A DNA stretch of 64,000 nt from Halanaerobium saccharolyticum (GCF_003053565.1 NZ_QAXS01000003.1:62001-126000), one strand, 5' to 3'; shown: positions 41,276 to 50,847, counted from the stretch's first letter. The notes: generated by a model not told the origin, from the letters alone. Numbers and translations are program-made.

Positions 41276-41734
41276 TTATTCGCTTTCATAGTCGTCATCC
41301 TGATTACTGCCGCTGTCATCATCTTCTCCATGTTCTTCTGATTCATTATCCTGATTATCATAGTCTTCTGTCTCATTACCTTCATTATGATGTTCTCCGC
41401 TTTCATTCTGATAATTATTTTTCTCATCTTCAAAAGATTTTAATATTTTACCAGTATCTGCATCAATACTTACCTCATGATTTCCATTTGAATCAGTAAA
41501 TTCTACTTCAAAAAATGTTTTACCATTTTCCAATTCTTTGTCAACTGATTTAACCTGGGCATTAGTATATTTCTCTTTTACAACCTTAATAGCCTTTTCC
41601 ATATTAAAAATATTAGATTTCTGATCAGCTGCCTGAACCCTATTTTCGGATAAAGTAAATATACCTCCCACAAAACCAAAAACAAATACAGCTAACATTG
41701 ATGTTGCTATTATTTTCTTCAACATATTTTTCAT
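41276..41734 (-). CDS. Secreted PepSY-domain protein with acidic tail
   Basis: A 152-residue protein with an N-terminal signal/anchor (about 5-25), one PepSY domain (about 45-95, with MEKAIKVVKEKY and HEVSIDADTGKIL) and a C-terminal tail of about 50 residues made almost wholly of Glu, Asp, Asn, Gln, Ser and His. PepSY domains are thought to inhibit proteases or sense outside the membrane, often beside two-component systems. The acidic tail fits a salt-adapted exported protein or cation binding. ATG start with GGAAAGGATG context. Its gene is last in this minus-strand group. Confidence 0.85.
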   Translation of the reverse strand: MKNMLKKIIATSMLAVFVFGFVGGIFTLSENRVQAADQKSNIFNMEKAIKVVKEKYTNAQVKSVDKELENGKTFFEVEFTDSNGNHEVSIDADTGKILKSFEDEKNNYQNESGEHHNEGNETEDYDNQDNESEEHGEDDDSGSNQDDDYESE

Positions 41735-41839
41735 CCTTTCCTTTTTTTAATTTCTTTTTTACTACAATTTCATTTTATACTTTAAAAATTAAACAAATGT
41801 TAATTATAGATTAAAGTATTTTAATATTCATATTGATTT

Positions 41840-42490
41840 TTAGTCAGCGACTTCTGCAGCACCTGCATCCTTTTCTATCTTAAAATTAAGAGTTTTATAG
41901 CCTTTCACATGCAGATAAACATCAAAAATCAAACCATTAGTTGAACTTCCATATAATCCATTCATATTTGCAGAATAATGATCTTTAGCAATTTTATTGT
42001 CAAAATGAAGAGTTAATTCACTTTCTGCAGCAATTTCTGAATTAAGTTTCTGATAATACGATTCTTCGGCACCTGTTTTTTTATCAGTTATTGTATAATA
42101 GAGTTCTATATTGCTCAAAGATTTTTTCCCTTTATTTAATAATGTTATTTGCAGATGGTCAGGAAGATCCGAATGATTAGTATCAAAATTATCTTCTACC
42201 CTTGCATCCTTTACCCTTATTTGTAAATCTCGGCTGCCGCTTTCTTTAATAGGATTACTCAATTGAACAGGATTATTATCATCTTTATCATTCATTCCAT
42301 CACCATCACTATCAGCAGCATAAGGATTAGTTCCATATACTTTTTCTACATCATTGGGAATTCCATCTTTATCACTATCCAAATTATTTCCAGCCGCATA
42401 TATTTTACTAGCACCTCCAGAAAAAACTATTAATGCTGCTAATAATAGCAAAGTCAATGTGAGCCAATTACTCTTTTTTACTTTCATCAT
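41840..42490 (-). CDS. Exported protein with thrombospondin-type-3 calcium-binding repeats
   Basis: A 216-residue exported protein with a signal peptide (about 8-32). Right after it come two TSP3-like Asp-rich repeats, DSDKDGIPNDVEK and DSDGDGMNDKDD (about 38-70), expected to bind calcium. The rest (about 90-215) looks like a beta-rich domain similar in style to NEW3/CARDB-type modules. It sits 50 bases downstream of an ABC permease gene and may be secreted or sit on the cell surface. No enzyme motif is seen. Start at the first of two ATG codons, GGAGG upstream. Confidence 0.8.
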   Translation of the reverse strand: MMKVKKSNWLTLTLLLLAALIVFSGGASKIYAAGNNLDSDKDGIPNDVEKVYGTNPYAADSDGDGMNDKDDNNPVQLSNPIKESGSRDLQIRVKDARVEDNFDTNHSDLPDHLQITLLNKGKKSLSNIELYYTITDKKTGAEESYYQKLNSEIAAESELTLHFDNKIAKDHYSANMNGLYGSSTNGLIFDVYLHVKGYKTLNFKIEKDAGAAEVAD

Positions 42491-42541
42491 AATCTTTTAC
42501 CTCCATAGTTATTATTTTTAACTTTTTAATATATTATCTAT

Positions 42542-43501
42542 TTAAAGATTTTCTCTGCGCAAAAAAACCAGATAAGACAGCATACTTAAAATTATATTAG
42601 GCACTAATAAACCTGCCAGATTTAGCCACTTTAGATTAGCTATTTCCCAGGCAGTATTATTTTTAAAACCAGGTTTAACTCCTAAGAGAGCAAAACTAAT
42701 TCTTTCAAAATGTTTGGTTGGAGAAAGTTCTTCTATTCCATTTCTAAGTGTTTCATAGAATTTAAATTTATTGACTATCTGTTTCTCCTGAGCTCTGTTG
42801 AGTCCCATACTTGCGAAAAATCCACCAGGAAGTTGGTTATCCATATCCATGGTATCGCCAATTTGAGGGAATATAAAAGCAAATACAAGCCAGATAATTA
42901 TTACTGTAAGCAGGGCATAGTTTTTATATGGTAGAAGCAGAGTTACAAACAAAGAAATTATAAAAAACAAGGCCATATATAAAAATGAAGCGGCAAAGAA
43001 AAAGATTAATCTTATTAAATCCGCCTGACTAAGACTAACTCCCCCCAAAGCAGTAAGAAAAATAATTGTTACAGCTGCAATAGCAAAGTTAATTAAAGCT
43101 AAGAGCAGCAGATTCCCACCCAACTTTCCATTAATAAGCTGGTCCCTATAAATTGATCTGGATAGTATCAGTTTAAATGTACCATTTTTCCTCTCTTTGC
43201 TTACTGCATAATTACCGAGGACTATTGCTAATAAAGCACCAATCATAGCAACATAATTTACAAAGCTCTTTGATACTGAGAGAGGATTAAGGCTGGGCAT
43301 TGGTGGTAAATTAGTTTTACCCATTGACTTTAAAAACTCAATAGACCTATTGTACTGTGCTATCTGGGAGTGGACCTGTAAGGTCCCCAAAACTATTGAT
43401 ACTATAGTTAAAATAAGCAGCAAAATAAGTATGGAAAGAAAAAATTTATTATTTAAAGAATCTTTAATCTCCTTTCTAGCAATCACTATCATTTCACTCA
43501 T
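42542..43501 (-). CDS. ABC-2-type permease, second
   Basis: A 319-residue membrane protein with about six hydrophobic segments, beginning with a cytoplasmic SEMIVIARKEIKDSLNNKF stretch and the first helix at about 20-42. The motif KERKNGTFKLILSRSIYRDQ (about 107-126) after the second helix marks ABC-2 permeases of the NosY/YhaP style. It is paralogous to the permease at 44339-45262 (shared LLSRPIYRDQLINGKL-like stretch). I start at the ATG at 43501, because the GGAGGTG site lies inside a longer possible form. A NEW3 protein gene lies between the two permease genes. Confidence 0.9.
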   Translation of the reverse strand: MSEMIVIARKEIKDSLNNKFFLSILILLLILTIVSIVLGTLQVHSQIAQYNRSIEFLKSMGKTNLPPMPSLNPLSVSKSFVNYVAMIGALLAIVLGNYAVSKERKNGTFKLILSRSIYRDQLINGKLGGNLLLLALINFAIAAVTIIFLTALGGVSLSQADLIRLIFFFAASFLYMALFFIISLFVTLLLPYKNYALLTVIIIWLVFAFIFPQIGDTMDMDNQLPGGFFASMGLNRAQEKQIVNKFKFYETLRNGIEELSPTKHFERISFALLGVKPGFKNNTAWEIANLKWLNLAGLLVPNIILSMLSYLVFLRRENL

Positions 43502-43525
43502 TAAGTTCACCTCCATTTAAAATAT

Positions 43526-44338
43526 TTATCTTCTTCCAAATCTGCGAAAATAATATATTGTTCCCATTATCATAATAATCAGCAGAATCAGGATTACCAA
43601 AAAGTAATTTGGATTCTTTTTAACAGTAATTGAGCCAATTAAAATTTTTGTCTGAGAATGCTGATTATAGGCAATTACTGAAATCTCTTTGTTAGCAGCT
43701 GCCTGTGATGAAGGAACAAATATATCCACATTAAATGATCCTTTTTCTCCAGCTTTAAGATCCATTTGTTTGGGTTTAATATTTTCTATTAACCACTTTT
43801 TCGGCAGCTCAAATTTAAGTTTAATATTTTTTAGAGTCTCTGTTCCTATGTTTCCAACTGTAACTGAAAAACTTTGATTTTCACCACTGATCAAATTCAA
43901 ATCTCGAGGATAATCTGCGATTGTGAGCTGATAATCTTTATTAATTTTAATGTTAAGTGGTAGAGATTTAGTAATATTACCCTCTTTTTTCAAGACTGCC
44001 CGGAATGAAAGATGATCAGCTTTTGAGTTTTCTGGTATTTTTAATTTCAAGTCTATTTTTTTACTATTCCCTGCAGTTAAACTAAAATTGGTTTCTGAAA
44101 ATGACTTATAATCCAGACTGCTGATATATTCTTTTTGAAGATTTAATATCTGAAAAGAATAATTATGTTCTCTCTGGTCATTATTTTTAATTAGAAAAGT
44201 ATAATCAACCTGCTGCCCCCCCGCTGCCTCTTTGCTGAGATAAATAGGACTGGTAGCAAAAGTCTGAGCTGCTGCTCCTGAACTAAATCCTGCTGCTAAG
44301 ACTATCCAAATTATTAATACAGTTAATATTCTTTTCAT
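43526..44338 (-). CDS. NEW3-domain protein with signal peptide and C-terminal membrane anchor
   Basis: A 270-residue protein with an N-terminal signal (about 3-24), an extracellular beta-rich region and one C-terminal membrane helix (about 243-262) followed by RRFGRR. The middle includes a NEW3-type module (about 148-225) with NIGTETLKNIKLKFELP and KPKQMDLKAGEKGSFNVD stretches. Such COG1470-like proteins accompany ABC-2 exporters in many anaerobes. The gene lies between the two permease genes and touches the first one base apart, so it is likely a component of the exporter. Role unknown. Confidence 0.82.
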   Translation of the reverse strand: MKRILTVLIIWIVLAAGFSSGAAAQTFATSPIYLSKEAAGGQQVDYTFLIKNNDQREHNYSFQILNLQKEYISSLDYKSFSETNFSLTAGNSKKIDLKLKIPENSKADHLSFRAVLKKEGNITKSLPLNIKINKDYQLTIADYPRDLNLISGENQSFSVTVGNIGTETLKNIKLKFELPKKWLIENIKPKQMDLKAGEKGSFNVDIFVPSSQAAANKEISVIAYNQHSQTKILIGSITVKKNPNYFLVILILLIIMIMGTIYYFRRFGRR

Positions 44339-45262
44339 TTAATTACCTTCTTTTAAAAAACTATTGTATGAACCAAAAAGCATAAAAAGCCCAGGAACTA
44401 GAAGATATATAATAGATCGCAGATTAAGCTTCAATAATGTAAAAAGAGAAAGTTGAGCATGTTCTGGAACTACCTGCAGAAGGTCACGACCTATATTTTT
44501 AAATTGTACTGTAGGAGAAAATATCTCTATTGTCTTAGAGATCAGTGTATCCTGCGGCATTTGATTCATGGTTTGACTTATATTATTCAGTACATAAACA
44601 TAATTTTTTTGGCTTTCAGCCAGCTGTGGAATAACATAACTTACTCCCATCCAAATAATTAGCATTAATAAAAAAGCAAAAGTACTGTTTTGACTCTTGA
44701 GAGAAACAAATAATGAGGCAAGATAAAAACTTATCATATAATAAAAAGCAAAAACAAAAAAAACAGTTAAACGACTAAATTCAGCAAAATTAATATTCAT
44801 TCCAGATACCACTGTAAAAAGGAAACAATTAAAAACTAAAGTTATTATTAATAAACCTGCAATTACGAACGCTCCTCCAAAAAGTTTACCATTTATCAGC
44901 TGATCTCTGTAAATTGGTCTTGAAAGTAAAAGCTTAATTGTCCCCTCCTCTCTTTCTTCACTAAAAGAATTGAACCCAAGAAATATAGCAACAATTGAGC
45001 CTATTACCGCAACATAATTTATAATATTTTTCAAAATTGATAAGGGGAATATCTTCGGCTCTGCTGGAATAGAAGTAGCTCCCTGTGATTTCAATAAGTT
45101 AACAATATCCTGATATGCTGTGATTTCAGCATTTTTGGTTGCTGACCCTATATACACTGATAGAATAGAAAGCAGAAGGAAAAGTAAAGCAACTGCAAGA
45201 AAAGCCTTATCTTTAAATGCAGTTTTTATTTCTTTAGATGCTATAGACAGTATTTTCCCCAT
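44339..45262 (-). CDS. ABC-2-type permease, first
   Basis: A 307-residue permease with about six membrane helices. It begins MGKILSIASKEIKTAFKD, and the EEREEGTIKLLLSRPIYRDQ stretch follows the second helix as in its paralogue downstream. The ATG at 45262 is preferred because GAGGGGG lies before it; a longer form starting at 45319 would overlap the ATPase gene by 86 bases. The chosen start overlaps by 29. It would form a heterodimer with the permease at 42542-43501. Confidence 0.88.
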   Translation of the reverse strand: MGKILSIASKEIKTAFKDKAFLAVALLFLLLSILSVYIGSATKNAEITAYQDIVNLLKSQGATSIPAEPKIFPLSILKNIINYVAVIGSIVAIFLGFNSFSEEREEGTIKLLLSRPIYRDQLINGKLFGGAFVIAGLLIITLVFNCFLFTVVSGMNINFAEFSRLTVFFVFAFYYMISFYLASLFVSLKSQNSTFAFLLMLIIWMGVSYVIPQLAESQKNYVYVLNNISQTMNQMPQDTLISKTIEIFSPTVQFKNIGRDLLQVVPEHAQLSLFTLLKLNLRSIIYLLVPGLFMLFGSYNSFLKEGN

Positions 45263-45983
45263 TATTTTGATCCCCCTCAATCCGGAAATATATATCCTCA
45301 AGAGATTTTTCACTACCAAATTTTTTCTTAATATTTATTAAAGAATCTGTCATCAGCAATTGCCCGTGACTTATTATTCCAATACTACTGCAGATTTTTT
45401 TCACTTCTGATAAAAGATGGGTATTTAGAAATATAGTCGTATTCCACTTATTATTTATATATAAGAGCAGATCACGGATGCTTTTGGTCCCCTGTGGATC
45501 CAAACCTGATGTTGGTTCATCTAAGAATAATATCCTGGGTTTATGCAGTAAGGCCTGAGCTATACCGATACGCTGTCTCATTCCTTTAGAAAATTCCCTG
45601 ACTTTTGTATCTTTCCAGGAGTTCATCTCTAAATCCTTAAGAACCTCATTTATCCTTTTCTCAACATTTTCAACCCCAGATAAACTACCAAAAAAATAGA
45701 GATTTTCAAAAGCTGTTAAGTTGCTGTATAAGTTAACATTTTCTGGTAAATAACCAAGCATGCTTCTTACTTTAAGATTATCTTTTACAACATCATAACC
45801 AGCAATCTCAGCACTTCCACTGCTTGGTCTGATTAATGAGACCAGCATAGAAATTGTTGTTGTTTTCCCTGCTCCATTATGTCCCAGGAAGCCAAATATT
45901 TCACCCTCTCCTACTTTAAAACTTAAATTATCAACAGCTGTAAAACCATCGTAATTTTTAGTTAAACTATTTATTACCAACAT
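45234..45983 (-). CDS. ABC transporter ATP-binding protein
   Basis: A 249-residue ATPase. Walker A is GHNGAGKTTT (about 34-43), the signature SKGMRQRIGIAQ (about 131-142), Walker B ILFLDEPTSGLDPQG (about 148-162) and the switch His in LNTHLLSEV. It belongs to the DrrA/CcmA-type ATPases that drive ABC-2 permeases. ATG at 45983 preferred over a GTG four codons earlier. First gene of an operon with two permeases, a NEW3 protein, a TSP3 protein and probably the PepSY gene. Export substrate not identified. Confidence 0.94.
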   Translation of the reverse strand: MLVINSLTKNYDGFTAVDNLSFKVGEGEIFGFLGHNGAGKTTTISMLVSLIRPSSGSAEIAGYDVVKDNLKVRSMLGYLPENVNLYSNLTAFENLYFFGSLSGVENVEKRINEVLKDLEMNSWKDTKVREFSKGMRQRIGIAQALLHKPRILFLDEPTSGLDPQGTKSIRDLLLYINNKWNTTIFLNTHLLSEVKKICSSIGIISHGQLLMTDSLINIKKKFGSEKSLEDIYFRIEGDQNNGENTVYSI

Positions 45984-46103
45984 TTTTATCACCACTTTTT
46001 AAGATTATTATTATCTCTTGCTCTGATTTAAATTTTACAACTTAGATATTAGAGATTTATTAATTAAAAATGAGATTTTTTTAATCTTTAAAGTAACAGA
46101 GAT

Positions 46104-46152
46104 AAAAAAAGGCACCGCCCAGCTGGAGTTATCTCAGCTGAACAATGCCTTT
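46104..46152 (-). terminator. Intrinsic terminator behind the DedA-PAP2-LssY gene
   Basis: On the minus strand AAAGGCA pairs with TGCCTTT and, inside, CAGCTGAG faces CTCCAGCTG, followed by a seven-T run. It ends the transcript of the gene at 46223-48343. Confidence 0.85.
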
Positions 46153-46222
46153 AATAATTATCAAAAATTATTTATTTTTTAATAAAACTTTGAGTTAATT
46201 AAATATTTTAACTGAACTCTAT

Positions 46223-48343
46223 TTATTCAACTACCAATATATATGCTTTGCCATCCGTGAAAAAAGGATCTCCTACAAAATTACTTCCCAGTTTAGGCGC
46301 GACAAATTGATATTTTTCTGCAGATTTGATCAGAGAAGTAGTCTCTAAATCATCAAAAAGATATTCCCTCTCACTATCAATATCAGGATCAATCTTATGA
46401 GTTATACCCCACTTAATTCCACTATCAAAACTTGCCGTACCTACATATATTTTCTCTCCATCATTGGTTATAAAATTAGTCTCCCAGAATCGAGCATGAT
46501 GACGAACTCTAATATTATCACTAGAATCTGGTTTTTCAAAAGCAAGATCATTAACCTTTGAATTCCAGAAATCAGGTGTAACCGGTGCACTGGGATATGG
46601 TTTTTTTAATAAAGCCGCTTTTGCAGCTTTATATAAAGTATATATGTTGATTTCATCGGCTGTATTCCAGCCAGCACTTTGAAAAGTTCTGATTAATTGT
46701 TTTTCATTATTAGCCACGATAATAAAACTTATCGGTTCTCCTTTTTCTCCTAAAAGCGACTCTGTATATTTAAGCCTACTGCCTTCAAAAACATTGAGAG
46801 CTTTACTAACAATTAGTGGCTTCTGTGGGGGAGTTGTTCTATATGGAATTTGATATTCTAAGGAAAAAAATGTATATGAGCCAACTGCTAAAATTATTAT
46901 TATAACTGAAATTATTTGTTTTACCAGTCCGGACAATTCTACATCTTTAAATTTATGGAAAATATTTTTTTGATTAAGAGTTAAATATTCTGAAACACTT
47001 ATTGCTATAATCAACCACAGAGCTCCAACTAAATATCCAGCCCAGACATCACTTAAAAAGTGTACACCCAGATAAAGTCTACTGAAACCAATAGCTATAA
47101 TTAATATCAAACCTGTAAAAAATATATTTATCTTATTTTTCCAGCTAGAAATTTCCTTCACTAAAAAATAAGTTAAAAAACCATAAAACGCAACTGAAAT
47201 TGTAGCATGACCACTGGGAAAAGAAAAAGAACTTTCTTGATAAATTGCAACAACCGGCCTTGGTCTATGAAAAAGTAATTTACCGATATAGGTAAATAAC
47301 ACACTACCTGTAATGCTAATCAGGATTGGAATTATATATGATTTTTTATTCCAGAGCCATAAAATTAAAATTATACTAAATGTAAAAACTAATATAACCT
47401 GCCATTTCCCGAGAAAAGTAATCCAGAAAAATATATCTGTAAGAGTTTCATTTCTAAAAATCGTCAAAAGATTTGCTATTCTATGATCCACACTAATAAT
47501 TAAATCAGTAGTTAGAAAATCTTCAATAATACCTCCTAAAAGAGCCATTACATAGATTAAAGACAAAACAAAAAGAGTAACTGGAAGACCAAAAAAATTA
47601 TTCCTATCAAATCTTTTTCTTAGAAATGAAAAGAATGCCTTATGCTGCTCAACAAATTCTTTTACTTCTTTATTTTCGATCACAGCCCTTTTTATCGATT
47701 CACCTATTGAAACAAGTAAAGTTAAAAGTTCCTTTCCTCTACTCAAAGCAAAATGTTTGAGTAAATATATTAAAATCACAAAAACAATTAATCCTGTAAA
47801 GAAAATTGTAAACCTTGTAGACCAGAGGGCAACAAGCTGCCAGGTTCTACCAAAAAAGTAGCCAAGAGCAATATGAGACGCTGCCCATAATATGCTGCTT
47901 AAAATATTCCACAGCAAAAAAACTTTAGCATCTAGCTCAAAAAAACCGGCTATAAATGGGATAATAGGTCTTACCCAGCCAACGAATCGCCCCAGAAAAA
48001 CACTTTTAGCTCCATAATGTTCAAAAAACTTTCGGCCTTTTATAAAAAGTTCCTGATTAAATATTTTACCATCCTGATTAAAGGGGACTTTTTTATTTCT
48101 TCCTAAACGAAAACTATAATTATCTCCCAAAACAGCAGCCAGAAAGACTAAAAGATATAAAATGATAATATTCAAACTGCCGTGAGCTGCTAAAAATCCT
48201 CCAATAATAACAGCTATACTTCCCGGTACTATTAAACCTATAAAAGCAAAAGATTCAAAAAAAGCCAGAATAGCTATTAATAGATAACCAAAAATAGAGA
48301 AATTTTGAATTAATGATATTAGATAATTATAATAATTACTCAT
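46223..48343 (-). CDS. DedA-PAP2-LssY_C three-domain membrane protein
   Basis: A 706-residue fusion. Residues 1-200 are a DedA/SNARE-associated domain (FFESFAFIGLIVPGS and GRFVGWVRPIIPFIAG). Residues 250-450 are a PAP2 phosphatase with the three acid-phosphatase motifs KLLFHRPRP (about 356-364), FPSGHA (about 376-381) and SRLYLGVHFLSDVWAG (about 424-439). Residues 495-706 match an LssY_C-type soluble domain with RHHARFWE. The order suggests uptake or flipping plus dephosphorylation of a lipid-linked phosphate, such as undecaprenyl pyrophosphate or phosphatidate, but the substrate is inferred. ATG start behind AGAGGGGAT. Confidence 0.92.
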   Translation of the reverse strand: MSNYYNYLISLIQNFSIFGYLLIAILAFFESFAFIGLIVPGSIAVIIGGFLAAHGSLNIIILYLLVFLAAVLGDNYSFRLGRNKKVPFNQDGKIFNQELFIKGRKFFEHYGAKSVFLGRFVGWVRPIIPFIAGFFELDAKVFLLWNILSSILWAASHIALGYFFGRTWQLVALWSTRFTIFFTGLIVFVILIYLLKHFALSRGKELLTLLVSIGESIKRAVIENKEVKEFVEQHKAFFSFLRKRFDRNNFFGLPVTLFVLSLIYVMALLGGIIEDFLTTDLIISVDHRIANLLTIFRNETLTDIFFWITFLGKWQVILVFTFSIILILWLWNKKSYIIPILISITGSVLFTYIGKLLFHRPRPVVAIYQESSFSFPSGHATISVAFYGFLTYFLVKEISSWKNKINIFFTGLILIIAIGFSRLYLGVHFLSDVWAGYLVGALWLIIAISVSEYLTLNQKNIFHKFKDVELSGLVKQIISVIIIILAVGSYTFFSLEYQIPYRTTPPQKPLIVSKALNVFEGSRLKYTESLLGEKGEPISFIIVANNEKQLIRTFQSAGWNTADEINIYTLYKAAKAALLKKPYPSAPVTPDFWNSKVNDLAFEKPDSSDNIRVRHHARFWETNFITNDGEKIYVGTASFDSGIKWGITHKIDPDIDSEREYLFDDLETTSLIKSAEKYQFVAPKLGSNFVGDPFFTDGKAYILVVE

Positions 48344-48473
48344 AGCGAAATCCCCTCTTTAATAAATTTAATTTCATGAAGAATTATATTCATTCTGAAG
48401 ATAGATATATAGCTTATTGAAAACAAATAAAAAGCTTATTTTTATAGTCCAGGTAGCAAAATAATATAAATTT

Positions 48474-49862
48474 TTAAACTACAGGGAGCTTAATTATAAA
48501 GGTTGTTCCTAGACCAGCACTACTCTCAAAATTAATACTTCCTTCGTGAGACTCCACTATCCATTCACAAATAGCAAGCCCCAGACCAGTGCCCCCCTTT
48601 TTACGAGACCGTGACTTATCCACCCGATAAAATCTCTCAAATATATTATCTTGATCTTCTTCAGGAATACCCCTACCGGTATCTTTAATTTTAATTATTA
48701 AATTTCCATCATTTTTTTCAGTAATTATCTTAACTTCTCCACCTTTTGGTGTATATTTAATAGCATTATCAATTAAGTTAAGAAGTAGTTGAATAATCAT
48801 ACTTTGATCTGCTAAAACACTTATGCTTTCGCTCGACTGTTCAGTAATTATTTTTATATTTTTATTTTCAGCAACTGCGCTAAACTCTCCCGCCACAATT
48901 TTCACTAATTCATTAATATCAAACTCTTCTTTTTCAATAATCTGCTTTCCACTATCACTTCTTGCAAGCAGTAAGAGCTGTTCAATTAAATGCCCCATAT
49001 AATCAGACTGCTTTTTTATGATTTTCAGGGTTTCTTCACATTCTTCTTTTAAATCTTTTCTTCTCAGAATCTTTTCCGATTGAGCTCTGATTACAGTTAT
49101 TGGAGTCCTTAGTTCATGAGAAGCATCTGAAGTAAACTGTTTTTCTCTTTCAAAGGCCTTCTCCAGCCTTGCAAAAAGCTGATTTAAAGTTACAATCAGA
49201 CTACCCACTTCATCGTCAGTATTTTTTTCTTCAATTCTTTGCCCCAAACTACTGGAACTTATTTCTCTGGCAGTAGTATTAATTTTCTCTATTGGGGAAA
49301 GAGCCTTCCCAGCCAAAAAGTAGCCGCCAGTAATAGCTGCTATTAAAAAAATTGATATACCCAGTATTGAAATTAATATTAATTTATCTAATATTTTTTC
49401 TTCCGAATCCAGCCTTTCTGCTACCCTAATCCAGCCCGAAGTACTTTGACTGCTTATCGGTAAAGTTATTAACGCCCAATCTTCATCAATATTATCATTT
49501 TCTAATTTAATGACAGAAAAAATATTATCAGTCTTCAATTTGTCTGGTAAAATATAGTTTTGTTTATTGGTTAATACCAAATTCTTATTCGCAGCATAAT
49601 AAGCTATTAAATAATCTTTATCAGCATTCTCTTTTACTTCATTAATGATTGGACTAATTTCGATGTTTTCCTCTCTAAGATCATTATTCTCAATTTCTCC
49701 AATGATTTGCTCTCCTTGATTTTTTAGCCTAATTTCTACCTGGTTATATATATATTGTTCTACATTTAAAAATATAAAACTGCTAAAGGCAATTAAAGTC
49801 ATTGTTAAAATAATTATATACCATAAAGTTAATCTTGTCTTTATTTTTAATCTAAGTTTCAT
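48474..49862 (-). CDS. Sensor histidine kinase
   Basis: A 462-residue membrane kinase. Two membrane helices (about 10-30 and 163-185) bracket a roughly 130-residue outside sensor. A HAMP domain follows (about 185-240), then HisKA with the phospho-His in SDASHELRTPITV (about 247-259) and the ATPase domain with N box LLNLIDNAIKYTPKGG, G1 DTGRGIPEED and G2 KGGTGLGLAIC. I use the ATG at 49862, overlapping the regulator gene by 11 bases. With the upstream regulator it forms a CusS/ArlS-like system. The outside signal is unknown; envelope or cation stress is plausible given its neighbours. Confidence 0.94.
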   Translation of the reverse strand: MKLRLKIKTRLTLWYIIILTMTLIAFSSFIFLNVEQYIYNQVEIRLKNQGEQIIGEIENNDLREENIEISPIINEVKENADKDYLIAYYAANKNLVLTNKQNYILPDKLKTDNIFSVIKLENDNIDEDWALITLPISSQSTSGWIRVAERLDSEEKILDKLILISILGISIFLIAAITGGYFLAGKALSPIEKINTTAREISSSSLGQRIEEKNTDDEVGSLIVTLNQLFARLEKAFEREKQFTSDASHELRTPITVIRAQSEKILRRKDLKEECEETLKIIKKQSDYMGHLIEQLLLLARSDSGKQIIEKEEFDINELVKIVAGEFSAVAENKNIKIITEQSSESISVLADQSMIIQLLLNLIDNAIKYTPKGGEVKIITEKNDGNLIIKIKDTGRGIPEEDQDNIFERFYRVDKSRSRKKGGTGLGLAICEWIVESHEGSINFESSAGLGTTFIIKLPVV

Positions 49863-50535
49863 TTTCAATTACCTTTATCCTATAGCCTCTACCATGAACC
49901 GTTTCAATTAATTTTGGCTCGAAATCATTATCAATTTTTTGTCTCAAATAACGTATATATACATCAACAATGTTAGATGTATTTCCATATCGATAATCCC
50001 AGACATGTTCTTCTATCTGGGTTCGAGACAGTACCTGGCCTCTGTTCCTCGTCAGATATTCCAGAACAGCATATTCCTTAACTGTTAAAGGTATTTCAAT
50101 TCCTCCGCGTAAGACTTTATGGTTTACCGTATCAATTACAAGATCTCCGGTCATAAGTTGATTATTATTCTCTTCAATACCTCTTCTAAGTAATGCTCTA
50201 ACTCTTGCAACCAGCTCACCAAAAGCAAAAGGTTTGGTTAGATAATCATCTGCACCGCTGTTTAATCCCTTTATCTTATCTTCTACCATATCCTTTGCTG
50301 TTAATATTAAGATCGCTGTATTAATACCGTACTCTCTGATTTCTTTTAAAGCTTCCATTCCATTTTTAACTGGTAGCATTAAATCTAATATTATTATATC
50401 GTATTCATTATCCCAGGCAAGATTAACAGCCTGCTGGCCATCACTTACTGTATCAACAACAAAGCCTTCTTCCTCAAGCCCTTTTTTAATTACATCTGAT
50501 AAATCCTTTTCATCTTCTACAACTAAAATTCTCAT
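49852..50535 (-). CDS. OmpR-family response regulator
   Basis: A 227-residue regulator with a receiver domain (acidic pocket VVEDEKD at 5-11, phospho-Asp in IIILDLMLP at about 51, switch Thr in LTAKD, Lys in YLTKPFAF) and a winged-helix DNA-binding domain (about 128-222, with TVKEYAVLEYLTRNRGQVLSR and VDVYIRYLRQKID). Full length. It overlaps the kinase gene by 11 bases. Possible targets are the lipid-phosphatase fusion, the ABC/PepSY group or the glycan cluster on either side. Confidence 0.95.
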   Translation of the reverse strand: MRILVVEDEKDLSDVIKKGLEEEGFVVDTVSDGQQAVNLAWDNEYDIIILDLMLPVKNGMEALKEIREYGINTAILILTAKDMVEDKIKGLNSGADDYLTKPFAFGELVARVRALLRRGIEENNNQLMTGDLVIDTVNHKVLRGGIEIPLTVKEYAVLEYLTRNRGQVLSRTQIEEHVWDYRYGNTSNIVDVYIRYLRQKIDNDFEPKLIETVHGRGYRIKVIENET

Positions 50536-50577
50536 TTATCAGCACCTCTTTAAATAAATATGTAAAATAACTTTAGT

Positions 50578-50844
50578 TCACTGATTACTTGTGCTCTTTC
50601 TGTTCTTTTTAATTAAATATAAATTTCGTAGATAAATAAAAGAACCGGTTGACTGTCCCACAATAAAAACTGGATCTCGCCGATGAATTGCATAAACTAA
50701 CAAAGTAAGACTTCCTGCAATACTAAAATACCAGAAAGCATTTGGAACTATACTTTTTTTTGCTTTTTCTGAAGCAATCCATTGAATAATAAAACGTAAG
50801 GTAAACATCGCCTGACCAACAAATCCAATTATTATCCATATCAT
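50578..50844 (-). CDS. Small LAB_N-domain membrane protein
   Basis: An 88-residue protein with three membrane helices that matches the stand-alone LAB_N domain (named after the N-terminus of some lipid-A-disaccharide synthases): GFVGQAMFTLRFIIQWIASE at the N-terminus and FWYFSIAGSLTLLVYAIHRRDPVFI afterwards. It starts three bases after the glycosyltransferase gene upstream, and such pairs are often seen next to ArnT-like enzymes. It may anchor or channel the soluble glycosyltransferase. Regulatory genes lie 40 bases downstream. Confidence 0.85.
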   Translation of the reverse strand: MIWIIIGFVGQAMFTLRFIIQWIASEKAKKSIVPNAFWYFSIAGSLTLLVYAIHRRDPVFIVGQSTGSFIYLRNLYLIKKNRKSTSNQ

Positions 50845-50847
50845 AGA

